This document shows, piece after piece, positions 46,866 to 56,185 of a stretch of DNA of 64,000 nucleotides. Both the position numbers and the translations under genes were made by a program. The stretch comes from Caulobacter segnis ATCC 21756 (GTDB lineage: Bacteria; Pseudomonadota; Alphaproteobacteria; Caulobacterales; Caulobacteraceae). The DNA is taken from positions 1,860,001 through 1,924,000 of the forward strand of contig NC_014100.1 in the NCBI RefSeq assembly GCF_000092285.1, read 5' to 3'. Within the stretch, counting starts at the first letter, position 1. Each line of letters opens with the position of its first letter. The notes beneath the pieces are model-generated. The model saw nothing but the letters and a program-made list of their open reading frames with translations. It was not told the DNA's origin and ran no database searches.

Positions 46866-47204
46866 ATGATGCGTCTCCCTATCGCGACCGGCCTGCTGGC
46901 CCTGACCCTGGCCACCGGCGCGTTCGCTCAAACGCCAGCCCCGGCCGCCAAGCCCGCCGCCGCGCCGGCCGCCCCGGCCTCTTCGGCCAAGCTTTCGTCG
47001 GCGTCGCTGGTCGGCGACATCCTCGACAATCCCAAGGCCAAGGCGGTGCTGGTCAAGCATATCCCCGAGATTGGCAAGGACGACCAGATCGAACAGGCCC
47101 GCGGCATGGCGCTGCGCGATCTGCAGCAGTACGCCCCCGACACCTTAACCGACGAGATGCTCAAGAAGATCGACGCCGACCTGGCGGCGCTGCCGAGCAA
47201 CTAG
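46866..47204 (+). CDS. Small secreted protein of unknown function
   Basis: This 112-residue protein has a clear signal peptide (ATGLLALTLATGAFAQT), an Ala/Pro-rich linker and one compact domain of about 65 residues: LVGDILDNPKAKAVLVKHIP, then IEQARGMALRDLQQYAPDTL and IDADLAAL. I recall such domains in secreted proteins of carbohydrate- and xenobiotic-degrading proteobacteria but know no function. It is placed under operator site 5, divergent from GH106 and followed by a TetR gene, so it should be made with the rhamnosidases. Periplasmic location is inferred from the signal. Confidence 0.75.
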   Translation: MMRLPIATGLLALTLATGAFAQTPAPAAKPAAAPAAPASSAKLSSASLVGDILDNPKAKAVLVKHIPEIGKDDQIEQARGMALRDLQQYAPDTLTDEMLKKIDADLAALPSN

Positions 47205-47307
47205 CGCCAACATGCAAGTCGCGTCCGCGTGGCTTGCATCCGCGGCGGCGTCACGTCTAAGCAGGACGATATCGCGCGCAGTTTCGCGCGAAGGAAGGGG
47301 TGACGTG

Positions 47308-47961
47308 ATGTCCGCGGCCAAGCGTCCGACGATTAAGCCTGGTCGGCCGACAGCGAGCCAAACCGCGGCGCTCGGCGAACATATCGTCGCCGTCGCGCGC
47401 GCTCATTTCTTCGCCAACGGCTATGGCGCGACGACCATGGACAACATCGCGGCCGACGCGGGCATTTCCAAGGGCACGCTCTATCGTCGCTTCAAGACCA
47501 AGGCGGAGTTGTTCGAGGCTTTCCTCCTCGACCAGCATAGCCGCTGGAACGCGCGCGACCCGCAACTCAACGCGCCCTATGTCGGCGACCTGCGCAAGAC
47601 GCTCATCGCCCGTGTCGAAGCGTTCATGACCGCCGGTCTGACCGAGGATTCGGTTAATCTAACCCGCCTGATCTACGCCGAGTCCGGGCGGTTTCCCGAG
47701 CTCGCCCAACTCTATCATGACGGCAGCCACCTGACGGGGACCACGATCATCGCCAACGATTTGGCCACGGCGGCGGGGCGTCGCCATCTCATCGGCGACT
47801 TCATGTCGCCCGCGGGCCTGCTGCTGGCGACGATCACGGGGCAGGCGCTCAGCCTCATCCTGCAAGGCCGAGCCTCGCACATGTCGCAAGGCCAGATCCA
47901 CGCCTGGGCGGAACTGGCGGTCGCCGCCTTCCTCGATGGCTACGTCGAGCCAGCAGGCTGA
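47308..47961 (+). CDS. TetR-family regulator
   Basis: This 217-residue TetR protein has the HTH ADAGISKGTLYRRFKTKAEL at about residues 44-63 and a C-terminal AefR-like domain (LIYAESGRFPELAQLYHDG). ATG 47308 follows AAGGAAGGGG; the frame is open upstream but without such a site. It is a paralogue of the TetR at 51579: both open with GRP.ASQ.A.L.EHIV and share ISKGTLY.RF. It probably forms an operon with the small secreted protein under operator site 5, which would allow self-control. It is a candidate reader of the TACG palindrome. Confidence 0.88.
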   Translation: MSAAKRPTIKPGRPTASQTAALGEHIVAVARAHFFANGYGATTMDNIAADAGISKGTLYRRFKTKAELFEAFLLDQHSRWNARDPQLNAPYVGDLRKTLIARVEAFMTAGLTEDSVNLTRLIYAESGRFPELAQLYHDGSHLTGTTIIANDLATAAGRRHLIGDFMSPAGLLLATITGQALSLILQGRASHMSQGQIHAWAELAVAAFLDGYVEPAG

Positions 47962-48037
47962 CCCTCTCGATACGTCCTAATCGTCTGGCCGCGTCAGCGG
48001 GCTGACGCTTCGCGTCCGGTTCGAGGCGGGCAAAATT

Positions 48038-48048
48038 TCACAATGTGA
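48038..48048. promoter_or_regulatory. Inverted repeat TCACA-A-TGTGA upstream of the TBDR
   Basis: A perfect 5-bp inverted repeat lies in an AT-rich patch 240 bp before the receptor start and 65 bp before operator site 6. A related TTCACAATT follows. It may bind a second regulator (a CRP- or GntR-like site); the protein is unknown. Confidence 0.3.
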
Positions 48049-48112
48049 TAACTCGCTTCACAATTAGAAACTTCGTTTGACAAGCGGCGCGGCGCCGTCG
48101 TAGGGGTTTCTT

Positions 48113-48132
48113 ATCGTACAACATCGTGCGAT
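48113..48132. promoter_or_regulatory. TACG palindromic operator, site 6 (TBDR)
   Basis: ATCGTACAACATCGTGCGAT keeps the outer arms ATCGTAC and GTGCGAT with two changes. It lies 148 bp before the receptor start. Confidence 0.65.
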
Positions 48133-48279
48133 TGCAGCGACGCCGCCGTTCGGGCATTCAGCCCCGACGTGAAGAGCTAAGCCATGGGACGAAACGTAGC
48201 AGGTCGGGAACGAGCCCAGCCTTCACGCGAACTCCAGGCGGCGACCTGCACCCGAGAAACACCAAGGGGGAGGTCAGCG

Positions 48280-50619
48280 ATGACGTCTAAAGCCATTTTT
48301 CTGTCGGGCGCGGGCGCTTTGACGCTCATCATGGCCGGTCCGGCCCTGGCCCAAACGGCCGCGCCCGCGGCCGCGCCGGAAGGCATTCAGATCGAGGAGG
48401 TCGTGGTCACCGCGACCAAGCGTTCGGAAAATATCCAGAACGTCCCCTCGACCGTCACCGCCGTGACCGGCGAGACCCTGCAGAAGCTCAACATCCTGTC
48501 ATTCCAAGATGTCCAGAAGCTCACCCCCGGCCTTGACCTCGACAACGGCGGCGGTCGCGCCCAGAAGATCTCGCTGCGGGGCATCAGCTTCGATCCCGAC
48601 ACCGCCGCCAGCCCCGCCGTCCAGGTCTATTGGAATGAAACCCCGATTGGCGCTTCGACCGCGTTCCGGGCGATGTACGATGTGGGCCAGGTCGAAGTGC
48701 TGCGCGGGCCGCAGGGCACGCTGCGCGGCCAGACCTCGCCGGCCGGCGCGGTGACCATCGTCAGCCGTCGTCCCGAGTTCAATTCGTACGGCGCCTCGAT
48801 CTTCCAGACGGTCGGCAGCAACAGCCTGTTCAACACCCAGGCCTCGATCAATGTGCCGCTGATCGAGGGCAAGCTGGCCCTGCGGGTCGCGGGCCTCTAT
48901 AACCATGACCGCGACGGGGTCGAGAACGCCTACAACGGCCGCAAGAACGGCGACACCACCCACAGCGTCCGCGCCTCCCTGGGCTGGCGGCCGACCGACG
49001 ACATCGAGGTGTTCCTCGTCCATCAGGAGCTGAACGATCGCCTGGTCTCCCAGCCGATCGTGGTTGGCGCGCCGATCACCGCGGCTGGCCAGATCGGCCC
49101 GAGCCTGAACGTCGACGATCGCAAATCCGTCGTCGATGGACCGGCCGACTACTACCACAAGTCGTCCTTGACTTCGCTTAGCGCCACCTGGAGCTTTGCC
49201 GGCCATCGCCTGAGCTATATCGGCGGCTACCAGCGCACGACCGATACCTCGGCGCGCGACCAGGACGTCACCAACGTCATCAAGGGCTTCAGCGACGTTC
49301 AGAGCGTTTTTGCGACGGCTCACCAGCTGACCCAGGAGCTGCGGCTGGAATCGACCGATCGCCATTTCTGGAACTATCTGATCGGCGGCTATTACGGCAA
49401 ATCGGACGCCTATGCGGCGTTCAACCAGAACTACAACATCTTCTTTGGTCCCTATCAGCCGCCTGGCTTCTCGCTCGCGCTCAGCGGGATCTCCAAGCCC
49501 GCGGAAGGCAAGGACCTGGCGTTCTTCACCGATCATCGCTTCGCTCTGACCAGCCGCGATGATCTGGAACTGGGCCTACGCTGGCAGCGTCATGAGTCGA
49601 CGGCGCAAAACCTGCTCGCCGTGGCCGGCCCTCCGGCGCCGGTCCTGCCGCCGGAATTCGTCACCCGCAAGAGCACGGCCTGGACCGGGTCGGCCAGTTA
49701 CAAGCATCGCTTCACCGACGACCTGATGGCCTATGCCAGCTACGGTCGCGGCTTCCGACCGGGCGGCACGACGCAGTTCGTGACCGCGGCGGCCTTGGCG
49801 CCGCAGTACCGCGTTTATCAGGACGAGACGTCCGACTCGTTCGAACTGGGGGTTAAAAGCCAGTGGCTCGACCGTCGTCTGCAGGTGAACGGTGACATTT
49901 TCCACCAGAAGATCGACGGCTACATCAGCCGCGTGAACGGCGTCAATTCGCGCGGGGCGGCGGTCGCCGGCGAGCCCGCCGGTCCGGGGCCGGGCGGATC
50001 CTATCCCTATGACGCCGCGACCGGCGGGATCAACCTGAACACCAACGGCGATGCGGTGATCACCGGCGCCGAGGTGCAAGTGACCGGGGTGATCACCGAA
50101 GGCTGGCAGGCCACGATCAGCGCCAGCTATGTCGACGCCCACTACGACAACGCGCTGCTTTACTGCAACGACAACAACAACGACGGCGTGCCGGACGCCG
50201 GCGGCGCCTTTGTCCAGCCGGGCCGGCAGGTCTCGGTCTGCGCCAGCAACAGCAAGTTGGCCAACGACACCGGCCTTGCGCCGGGCAAGTTCAACCTGTC
50301 GCTCAACAGCGAATACGTCCGCAATGTCGGCGCGGTCGATCTGTTCGCTCGCGGCCTGGCGCGCTACACGCCAAGGTCCTATCTGCCCAACGTCGATCAG
50401 CATTTCTCGGCCTATGCGACCGTCGATCTCTACCTCGGCGTTCGCAGCGCGGACCGCGCCTGGGAGGCTTCGCTGTTCGCCCAGAACCTGTTTGACAAAT
50501 CCGAGCAGCTCTCGGTTGGCACGGTCTATGTGAACGGCGTGGCGGGCGGCTATCGCACCGCCCGGGTCAATGCCGAGCGCAAGGTCGGGATCTCGTTCCG
50601 CTATAATTTCGATCGGTAG
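48280..50619 (+). CDS. TonB-dependent receptor of the rhamnoside locus
   Basis: This 779-residue receptor has a signal peptide (GALTLIMAGPALAQT), a TonB box (EEVVVTATKRSENIQ), a plug with VEVLRGPQGTLRGQTSPAGA and a barrel ending in FRYNFDR. ATG 48280 follows AAGGGGGAGG and begins the signal peptide. Operator site 6 upstream and surrounding rhamnosidases suggest it imports rhamnosylated oligosaccharides or flavonoid glycosides into the periplasm. One predicted loop (about residues 631-639) reads DNNNDGVPD between two cysteines and looks like a calcium loop. A strong terminator follows the gene. Confidence 0.92.
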   Translation: MTSKAIFLSGAGALTLIMAGPALAQTAAPAAAPEGIQIEEVVVTATKRSENIQNVPSTVTAVTGETLQKLNILSFQDVQKLTPGLDLDNGGGRAQKISLRGISFDPDTAASPAVQVYWNETPIGASTAFRAMYDVGQVEVLRGPQGTLRGQTSPAGAVTIVSRRPEFNSYGASIFQTVGSNSLFNTQASINVPLIEGKLALRVAGLYNHDRDGVENAYNGRKNGDTTHSVRASLGWRPTDDIEVFLVHQELNDRLVSQPIVVGAPITAAGQIGPSLNVDDRKSVVDGPADYYHKSSLTSLSATWSFAGHRLSYIGGYQRTTDTSARDQDVTNVIKGFSDVQSVFATAHQLTQELRLESTDRHFWNYLIGGYYGKSDAYAAFNQNYNIFFGPYQPPGFSLALSGISKPAEGKDLAFFTDHRFALTSRDDLELGLRWQRHESTAQNLLAVAGPPAPVLPPEFVTRKSTAWTGSASYKHRFTDDLMAYASYGRGFRPGGTTQFVTAAALAPQYRVYQDETSDSFELGVKSQWLDRRLQVNGDIFHQKIDGYISRVNGVNSRGAAVAGEPAGPGPGGSYPYDAATGGINLNTNGDAVITGAEVQVTGVITEGWQATISASYVDAHYDNALLYCNDNNNDGVPDAGGAFVQPGRQVSVCASNSKLANDTGLAPGKFNLSLNSEYVRNVGAVDLFARGLARYTPRSYLPNVDQHFSAYATVDLYLGVRSADRAWEASLFAQNLFDKSEQLSVGTVYVNGVAGGYRTARVNAERKVGISFRYNFDR

Positions 50620-50626
50620 AGCCTTA

Positions 50627-50662
50627 GGCGGGCCGCCTTTTTTGGCTGGCCCGCCGTTTTTT
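50627..50662 (+). terminator. Intrinsic terminator after the TBDR
   Basis: An 8-bp stem GGCGGGCC/GGCCCGCC with a 13-base loop is followed by GTTTTTT. It ends 15 bases before the next gene's ATG, so the esterase operon needs its own start or read-through. Confidence 0.85.
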
Positions 50663-50676
50663 GGCCTGGAGGGCCG

Positions 50677-51582
50677 ATGTCTCTACGCATCTTGGGGTTC
50701 GCGGCCTTCGTCGCGGCGCTCGCCATCACTCCCATCGACTCGGCGCTCGGCGCGGCGCACGCGTCAGAGACCATCTTGCTCCCCGTTCCCGGCGCGGCGT
50801 CGGGCGAGCGCGGGATCGCCAGTCCCTCGCCGTTCGGCGGTCCCGGCCGGGTGGTGCGCAACGTCGCGCAGCCGAGCTTGACCCTGTTCGCGCCTCCGGC
50901 GGGAAAGGCGACGGGCGCGGCGATGATCATCGCGCCAGGCGGCGGCTTCCAGTTTCTCTCGATCGATGGCGAGGGCGAGGCCCTGGCCCGGCGGCTGGCT
51001 GATCGCGGCGTCACCGCCTTCGTCCTGCGCTACCGCACCGCGCCCACGCCCGCCGATCAAGACGCCTTCAAGCAGCAGGTTCTCAAGCTCTTCCGTCCCG
51101 GCGCCATCTCGCCCCAAGCCCTCGACAGGTTCGGCGCGGCCGCGGCCCAAGACGGGCGTGCGGCCGTGCGGGTCGTGCGCGCGCAAGCCGCCGGGCGGGG
51201 CCTGGATCCAGCACGCGTGGGCCTGATCGGTTTTTCCGCCGGAGGATGGGTCGCCTTGTCGGCGGCCAGCGCCGACTCGCCGCAGGAGCGGCCCGACATC
51301 GTGGCGGCGATCTATCCGGGCCGGCCGGGCGATCTTGCGGTCGGGCGGGAGACTCCGCCCTTGTTCCTGGCCGCCGCGGCCGACGATCCGCTCTTGAAGG
51401 TCGACGGACAGATCGACCTTTATCAGGCTTGGCGCGCGGCGCGCCGTCCCGCCGAACTGCATCTTTACCCGCGCGGCGGCCACGGCTTCGGTGTCAACCA
51501 GCAAGGCCTGGCCAGCGATCACTGGATCGACGCCTTCGATGACTGGCTGGCGAGCCAGGGCTGGCTGAAGCGCCGGCCGTGA
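50677..51582 (+). CDS. Secreted alpha/beta-hydrolase, acetylesterase-like
   Basis: This 301-residue alpha/beta-hydrolase has a signal peptide ([18 protein letters not shown]), the oxyanion loop [17 protein letters not shown], nucleophile Ser about 187 ([13 protein letters not shown]), an aspartate in AAADDPLLK and the histidine in RGGHGFG. This BD-FAE/acetylxylan-esterase-like type removes acetyl or feruloyl groups from plant glycans or glycosides. It begins shortly after the receptor's terminator and overlaps the TetR gene by GTGA. It would deacylate substrates so that the rhamnosidases can act. The true ester is unknown. Confidence 0.87.
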   Translation: MSLRILGFAAFVAALAITPIDSALGAAHASETILLPVPGAASGERGIASPSPFGGPGRVVRNVAQPSLTLFAPPAGKATGAAMIIAPGGGFQFLSIDGEGEALARRLADRGVTAFVLRYRTAPTPADQDAFKQQVLKLFRPGAISPQALDRFGAAAAQDGRAAVRVVRAQAAGRGLDPARVGLIGFSAGGWVALSAASADSPQERPDIVAAIYPGRPGDLAVGRETPPLFLAAAADDPLLKVDGQIDLYQAWRAARRPAELHLYPRGGHGFGVNQQGLASDHWIDAFDDWLASQGWLKRRP

Positions 51583-52250
51583 GCGAGGCGACGCACCGTT
51601 CTCGCCGCGCGCCGCCGACGGCCCTGCGAGCGCGGCCTGCCCGGCGCGGCCGGCCCAACGCCAGCCAGGCGGCCAGACTTGCCGAGCATATCGTCCAGAT
51701 CGCCCGGGCCATGTTCTACGAAGAAGGCTTCGAGGAGACGACCATGGACGCCGTCGCCCACCGGGCGGCGATCTCCAAGGGCACGCTCTATGCGCGGTTC
51801 CCCAGCAAGGCCGACCTCTTCCGCGCCGTCGCCGAGACCCAGGTGGAGCAATGGTCGGACGCAGCCACGCAGGCCGCGCCAACCCCGCCGGGCACGCCTT
51901 TGGCGACCGCTTTGCGACTTTACGGTACGTCTATTCTAGCCGCGGCGTGCAGCCCCGAGGCGCGGGCGCTTGAACGGCTGGTGGCCGGTGGCGGCGAGCG
52001 CTTCCCCGAGTTGGCCGCCCAGTTCGAGGCGGTCGGCTTTGGGCGCGGCGTGGCGCTGGTCTCGGCCCTGCTTAGCCGTGACGCTGGGCCCGAAGACACG
52101 CCCAAGGACGCGGAAATGGCCGCCAAGGCGTTCATCGCCATGATCATGGGGTGGCCGCGGGGCGAGGCCGATGTCGATGATCTGGCCCGCCGGGCGCTCT
52201 ATGTCGAGCGGGCTGTGGCGATCTTCCTGCAAGGACGTTCCCAATGGTGA
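51579..52250 (+). CDS. TetR-family regulator, paralogue of the one at 47308
   Basis: This 223-residue TetR protein starts at GTG 51579, overlapping the esterase stop by GTGA. An Arg-rich N-terminus ([18 protein letters not shown]) is followed by the [23 protein letters not shown] and a C-terminal domain with [13 protein letters not shown] and [12 protein letters not shown]. It resembles the 47308 TetR in the HTH. Co-translation between an esterase and a rhamnosidase makes it a locus-specific regulator and a candidate reader of the TACG palindrome. Its stop overlaps the following GH78-like ATG. Confidence 0.87.
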   Translation: MSEATHRSRRAPPTALRARPARRGRPNASQAARLAEHIVQIARAMFYEEGFEETTMDAVAHRAAISKGTLYARFPSKADLFRAVAETQVEQWSDAATQAAPTPPGTPLATALRLYGTSILAAACSPEARALERLVAGGGERFPELAAQFEAVGFGRGVALVSALLSRDAGPEDTPKDAEMAAKAFIAMIMGWPRGEADVDDLARRALYVERAVAIFLQGRSQW

Positions 52251-54625
52251 AAGCGTATCGGCCAAGCTTGGTTCTTGTGCTGGCCCTGGCGTTCGGCCCG
52301 GCGGCCAGCGCCGAGCCGATCTGGATAACCCACCCCGCCGCGCCGTCTGCGCCGACGGTCGTGCGCTTTGAGCGCGACCTGACGCTTGCGCGAAAGCCGG
52401 GCCATTTTCCCGTGCGCGTCAGCGCCGATAACCGGTTCATCCTGCTCGTCAATGGAAGGCGGGTTGGCGCGGGGCCGGCGACAAGCGACCTAGGTCATTG
52501 GCGCTACGCCACCCTCGATCTGGCGCCTTATCTGACGCGCGGCTCCAATCACCTGGAAGCAGTGGTTTGGAATTACGTCAAGCCGGAGGAGCCGATCCCC
52601 GACGGCTTGTCCCCCGCGCAAAAGAACGCCGCGGCCTTCCGCAACCAGCGAAACCAGACTGGCCCCGTGGCGCAGATCTCCGCGCGGCTTGGCTTTTGGT
52701 TCAGCGCGCCTGGCGCGCCGGAGCTTGACAGCGGTCCAACGTGGCGCGTGCAACTCGACAGCGCGCGTTCGGCCGCTCCGGTGATGGGGCAGGTCGCCGG
52801 TTTCTACGCGGCGGGTCCGAGCGAGATCGTTGATGCGCGCGTCCCTCTGGCGGCCCCGGTCGCTGCGACGCCCGCTTTGGCGCCCGGCGAGCCCAGTCCT
52901 TGGGCGCTGTCGGCCGATCCCTTGCCGCAGATGTCATATCGCGCGGTCGACCCCGGCCTAGTGGCGCGAACCAACCTTGATGAGGCCAAGGCATTCCCAC
53001 GCCAGCCGGTGACCATTCCCGCCCGCAAGACGGTGAAGATCCTGCTGGCGCGGCCGGCCATGGTGGCGGCCTATCCCACCCTGCGCGTTACCGGCGGCAA
53101 GGACGCCTCGATCAAGCTCACCTACGCAGAGGCGCTGATCGACGCGAAGGGACGAAAGGGCCTGCGCAGCGAGGTCGGCGACCGCACGATCCGAGGACTG
53201 AGCGATCGCTTCACGGCCGACGGCGGCGCGCGGGCGTTCGCGCCGCTGTGGTGGCGCACCTGGCGCTATCTTGAGATCGAGGTGCAGACCGCCGACCAGC
53301 CCTTGCGGTTGCAAGGTCTGGACGTGGCCGAGACCGACTATCCGTTCGGGCAGGTCGGCAAGTTCGTGTCCGACGATCCGGAGCTCAACAGGATCTGGGA
53401 CATCGGCTGGCGGACCGCGCGGATCGACGCCCACGAAACCTATATGGACACGGCCTATTACGAGCAGTTGCAATATGTAGGCGACACGCGGCTGCAGGCG
53501 CTGATCTCCTATGCCGTCAGCGGCGATCCGCGCTTGGCGACGCAGGCCATGGACGCCTTCGGCGCATCGCGGGCCCTGGGAGGGGTCACCGAAGGCGCCT
53601 ATCCCAGTCGGACATCCAATCCCATTCCGCCGTTCTCTTTGCTGTGGATCGGCATGCTCCACGACTACTGGTCGCGCCATCCCGATCCGGAGCCGGCGCG
53701 CCGCCACCTGGCTCGGGCGCGCGAGGTCCTGGCCTGGTTCGACGGTTATCTTGGACCCGACGGGCTGATGCGAAAGACCCCCGGCTGGAGCTTCGTCGAC
53801 TGGGCGGTCAAGGACGGGCGGCTGCTGAGCCGCGACGCCTTCCCGTCCTACGACGCCCAGGGGCGCTCGTGCCTGCTGTCCCTGGCCTATCTGGGCGCGC
53901 TGCGCGACATGACGGACCTGGAGGCGGCTTTGGGCGAGCCATCCTTGGCCGGGCGAGACAGGTCGCGCGCCGAGGCCATCGCCGCCGCTGTGCGCGACCA
54001 ATGCTGGGCGCCGGATCGGGGCCTGTTCGCCGATACGCCCGACAAGGCCTCGTTCAGCCAGCACACCAACGCCCTGGCGGTCCTCTACGACGTCGCCGCG
54101 CCGAAGGACGCCGCCGCAATCCTGGACAGGACCGTCGGCCAGGCGGGCATCGACGCGCCGACCGGCATGATTTCGACCAGCTACTATTACGCCTGGTATC
54201 TCGTGCGCGCCTTCGACCATGCCGGCCAGGCCGACCGCTATCTGTCGTTGCTGGATACTTGGCGGGGCCTGCTGGCGCTCGACTACACCACCTGGCCCGA
54301 GGAACGGGGCAATACTCGCTCCGACACTCACGCCTGGAGCGCCCATCCCACCGCCGACCTTCTGGAGCTGGTGGCGGGGATCCGGCCCGACGCGCCCGGC
54401 TATGGCCGTTTGCGTGTCGAGCCGCACCTTGGCGCGCTCAGACGGCTCGACGCCGCGGCTGCGACCCCTCAGGGCCCGGTGGAGGTGAAGTATCGACGCA
54501 AGGGCCAGCGCCTCGTGGTCGAGGTTCGCAAACCCGCGGGCTTGTCTGGCGTCTTCGTCTGGCGCGGACAAAGCCACGCCCTGTTGGGTGCGCGCACGCG
54601 CCTGGACCTGCCCGCCGGCGACTAA
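52244..54625 (+). CDS. GH78-like alpha-L-rhamnosidase, divergent subgroup
   Basis: This 793-residue secreted enzyme has a signal peptide ([18 protein letters not shown]), N-terminal beta domains that include a carbohydrate-binding jelly roll ([15 protein letters not shown]), an (alpha/alpha)6 barrel and a C-terminal beta domain ([38 protein letters not shown]). The acidic motif is [15 protein letters not shown], a variant of the DCPQRDERLGW.GD pattern seen in the GH78 enzyme at 31755, with one residue fewer between the acids. ATG 52244 overlaps the TetR end. It is thus made with the esterase and TetR. An alpha-L-rhamnosidase is most likely, but substrate preference may differ. Confidence 0.82.
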   Translation: MVKAYRPSLVLVLALAFGPAASAEPIWITHPAAPSAPTVVRFERDLTLARKPGHFPVRVSADNRFILLVNGRRVGAGPATSDLGHWRYATLDLAPYLTRGSNHLEAVVWNYVKPEEPIPDGLSPAQKNAAAFRNQRNQTGPVAQISARLGFWFSAPGAPELDSGPTWRVQLDSARSAAPVMGQVAGFYAAGPSEIVDARVPLAAPVAATPALAPGEPSPWALSADPLPQMSYRAVDPGLVARTNLDEAKAFPRQPVTIPARKTVKILLARPAMVAAYPTLRVTGGKDASIKLTYAEALIDAKGRKGLRSEVGDRTIRGLSDRFTADGGARAFAPLWWRTWRYLEIEVQTADQPLRLQGLDVAETDYPFGQVGKFVSDDPELNRIWDIGWRTARIDAHETYMDTAYYEQLQYVGDTRLQALISYAVSGDPRLATQAMDAFGASRALGGVTEGAYPSRTSNPIPPFSLLWIGMLHDYWSRHPDPEPARRHLARAREVLAWFDGYLGPDGLMRKTPGWSFVDWAVKDGRLLSRDAFPSYDAQGRSCLLSLAYLGALRDMTDLEAALGEPSLAGRDRSRAEAIAAAVRDQCWAPDRGLFADTPDKASFSQHTNALAVLYDVAAPKDAAAILDRTVGQAGIDAPTGMISTSYYYAWYLVRAFDHAGQADRYLSLLDTWRGLLALDYTTWPEERGNTRSDTHAWSAHPTADLLELVAGIRPDAPGYGRLRVEPHLGALRRLDAAAATPQGPVEVKYRRKGQRLVVEVRKPAGLSGVFVWRGQSHALLGARTRLDLPAGD

Positions 54626-54728
54626 GGTCGGTCGACGCCCGTTCGCGCCTGGGGCCTTTGGGGACCACCCCAAGCCAAAGTCCGCCGCGTCGCCCTGACG
54701 CGCTTGGCGGCCGGTCTCGACTTCTATA

Positions 54729-54748
54729 ATCGTACGATAGCGTACGAT
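54729..54748. promoter_or_regulatory. TACG palindromic operator, site 7 (efflux operon)
   Basis: ATCGTACGATAGCGTACGAT is a nearly perfect palindrome 13 bp before the start of the efflux outer-membrane protein. It puts the three-gene RND operon in the same regulon as the glycosidases. Confidence 0.8.
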
Positions 54749-54760
54749 AAGGGTGGGTTG

Positions 54761-56185
54761 ATGAGTCGGGGCAGGCGAGGGGCGGCGATCGCCGCGGCGG
54801 TAGCGGCGGCCAGTGGTTTGGCCGGATGCGGCGCCCATCTGCGCGCGGCGGATGTGGCTCTGCCCGCCGCCTATGCCGGGCCGGCGTCAGGCCAGGCCCA
54901 GGACCCGAAGGCGCCCCAGGCGTTCATCGAGCGCTGGTGGGCCGGGTTCGGCGATCCGCAACTCGACGCGCTCATCGCCCAAGCCTTCCGCAGCAGTCCG
55001 GACGCACGCGCGGCGCAAGCGTCGCTGGCAGAGGCGCGCGCGGTGCGACAGGGGGCGTTGAGCGGCTTTGGTCCGCAGGGAACGCCGTCGGTCAGCGCCC
55101 TTCGCCAGAAGACACGTCCCGGTGAGGGGCGCGCCGACCTTGAGGTGCTCGATTGGGACGTCAGCTGGGAGATCGACGTGATCGGCCGGCGCGGCGCGGC
55201 GCGCACGAGCGCCGATGCGACCTTGGCGGCGGCCGCCTTCGACTTCGAGGCCACGCGGGTCAGCCTGGCGGCCAATGTCGCTCAGGCCCTTTTCCAGGCC
55301 CGGGCGCTGGAGACCCAGGCCAGGGAGGCCGAGGAAACCGCCCGCATCGCCGGCGACCTGGCCAGGGTGGCCAAGCTGAAGGCCGATCGGGGCATCCTCA
55401 GCCAGGCTGACGCGGCCAGCTTTCGCGCCGAGCTGGCCTCGTCCAAGGCCCAGGCGGCCCAGCTGCAGGCGCAGGCCAAGGTGCAGCGACGGGCCTTGAT
55501 GGTTCTGGTCGGCCAGGCGCGCGATCCGCTCGACGCCCTGCCGTTGCAACACCCCGATCTGGAGCCGCCGACGCCGCCGACCCTGGCGCCGGGGCAATTG
55601 TTGATCCGGCGTCCCGACCTGCGCCGGGCGCAGGCCAATGTCGAGGCCGCCGCGGGCCGGGTGGTTTCGGCGCGGCTGGCGCAACTGCCGACCTTGTCAC
55701 TGATCCCCTCCCTGACCGCGACGCGGCCGCAAGCGGGTCCGAGCGTCAGCGTCTGGACGCTCGGCGCCAACCTCGCCGCGCCCGTCCTCGACCTGCCCAG
55801 GTTGCGCGCGCAGAGCCGCCTGCGTTCGGCGCAGGCCGAGGCGGCCGTGCTCGCCTATGAACGCGCCGTTGGAGAGGCCTACGCCGAGACCGAAAACGCC
55901 CTGGTGACCTTCGGGGCCGATCGCGAACGCTTCGTCGAACTGGCCGAGGCCGAACGCCAGGCCAAGGCGGCCTTCGACGCCCAGGATCAGGGCTTCCGGG
56001 CCGGCTATGTCGACGCCACCGCCTTGCTTCAGACCGAACGGGTCTGGCGCCAGGCGCGCGCGAGCCTGATCGCCGGTCGCGCCGCTGTACTGAACGACGC
56101 GGTCCTCGCCTTTAAATCCCTCGGCGGCGGGTGGTCGCCGGCCGAGGTCATGCAGCTTGCTTTCGAGACCTCCCATGATCGCTGA
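54761..56185 (+). CDS. Outer-membrane efflux lipoprotein, NodT type
   Basis: This 474-residue TolC-like duct has a lipoprotein signal (AAAVAAASGLAGC) and OEP repeats with ERWWAGFGDPQLDALIAQAF and RRPDLRRAQANVEAAAGRV. ATG 54761 follows AAGGGTGGG; it lies 13 bp after operator site 7. It is first of three co-transcribed genes (duct, adaptor, RND pump) and overlaps the adaptor start by 11 bp. It is not the closest relative of the duct at 25510 by sequence, so the two pumps were probably acquired separately. Confidence 0.9.
   Translation: MSRGRRGAAIAAAVAAASGLAGCGAHLRAADVALPAAYAGPASGQAQDPKAPQAFIERWWAGFGDPQLDALIAQAFRSSPDARAAQASLAEARAVRQGALSGFGPQGTPSVSALRQKTRPGEGRADLEVLDWDVSWEIDVIGRRGAARTSADATLAAAAFDFEATRVSLAANVAQALFQARALETQAREAEETARIAGDLARVAKLKADRGILSQADAASFRAELASSKAQAAQLQAQAKVQRRALMVLVGQARDPLDALPLQHPDLEPPTPPTLAPGQLLIRRPDLRRAQANVEAAAGRVVSARLAQLPTLSLIPSLTATRPQAGPSVSVWTLGANLAAPVLDLPRLRAQSRLRSAQAEAAVLAYERAVGEAYAETENALVTFGADRERFVELAEAERQAKAAFDAQDQGFRAGYVDATALLQTERVWRQARASLIAGRAAVLNDAVLAFKSLGGGWSPAEVMQLAFETSHDR

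Noticed and set aside
52958..54838. 620-codon open frame antisense to the GH78-like gene
   Set aside because: Same GC-bias artefact; also runs through the operator of the efflux operon.
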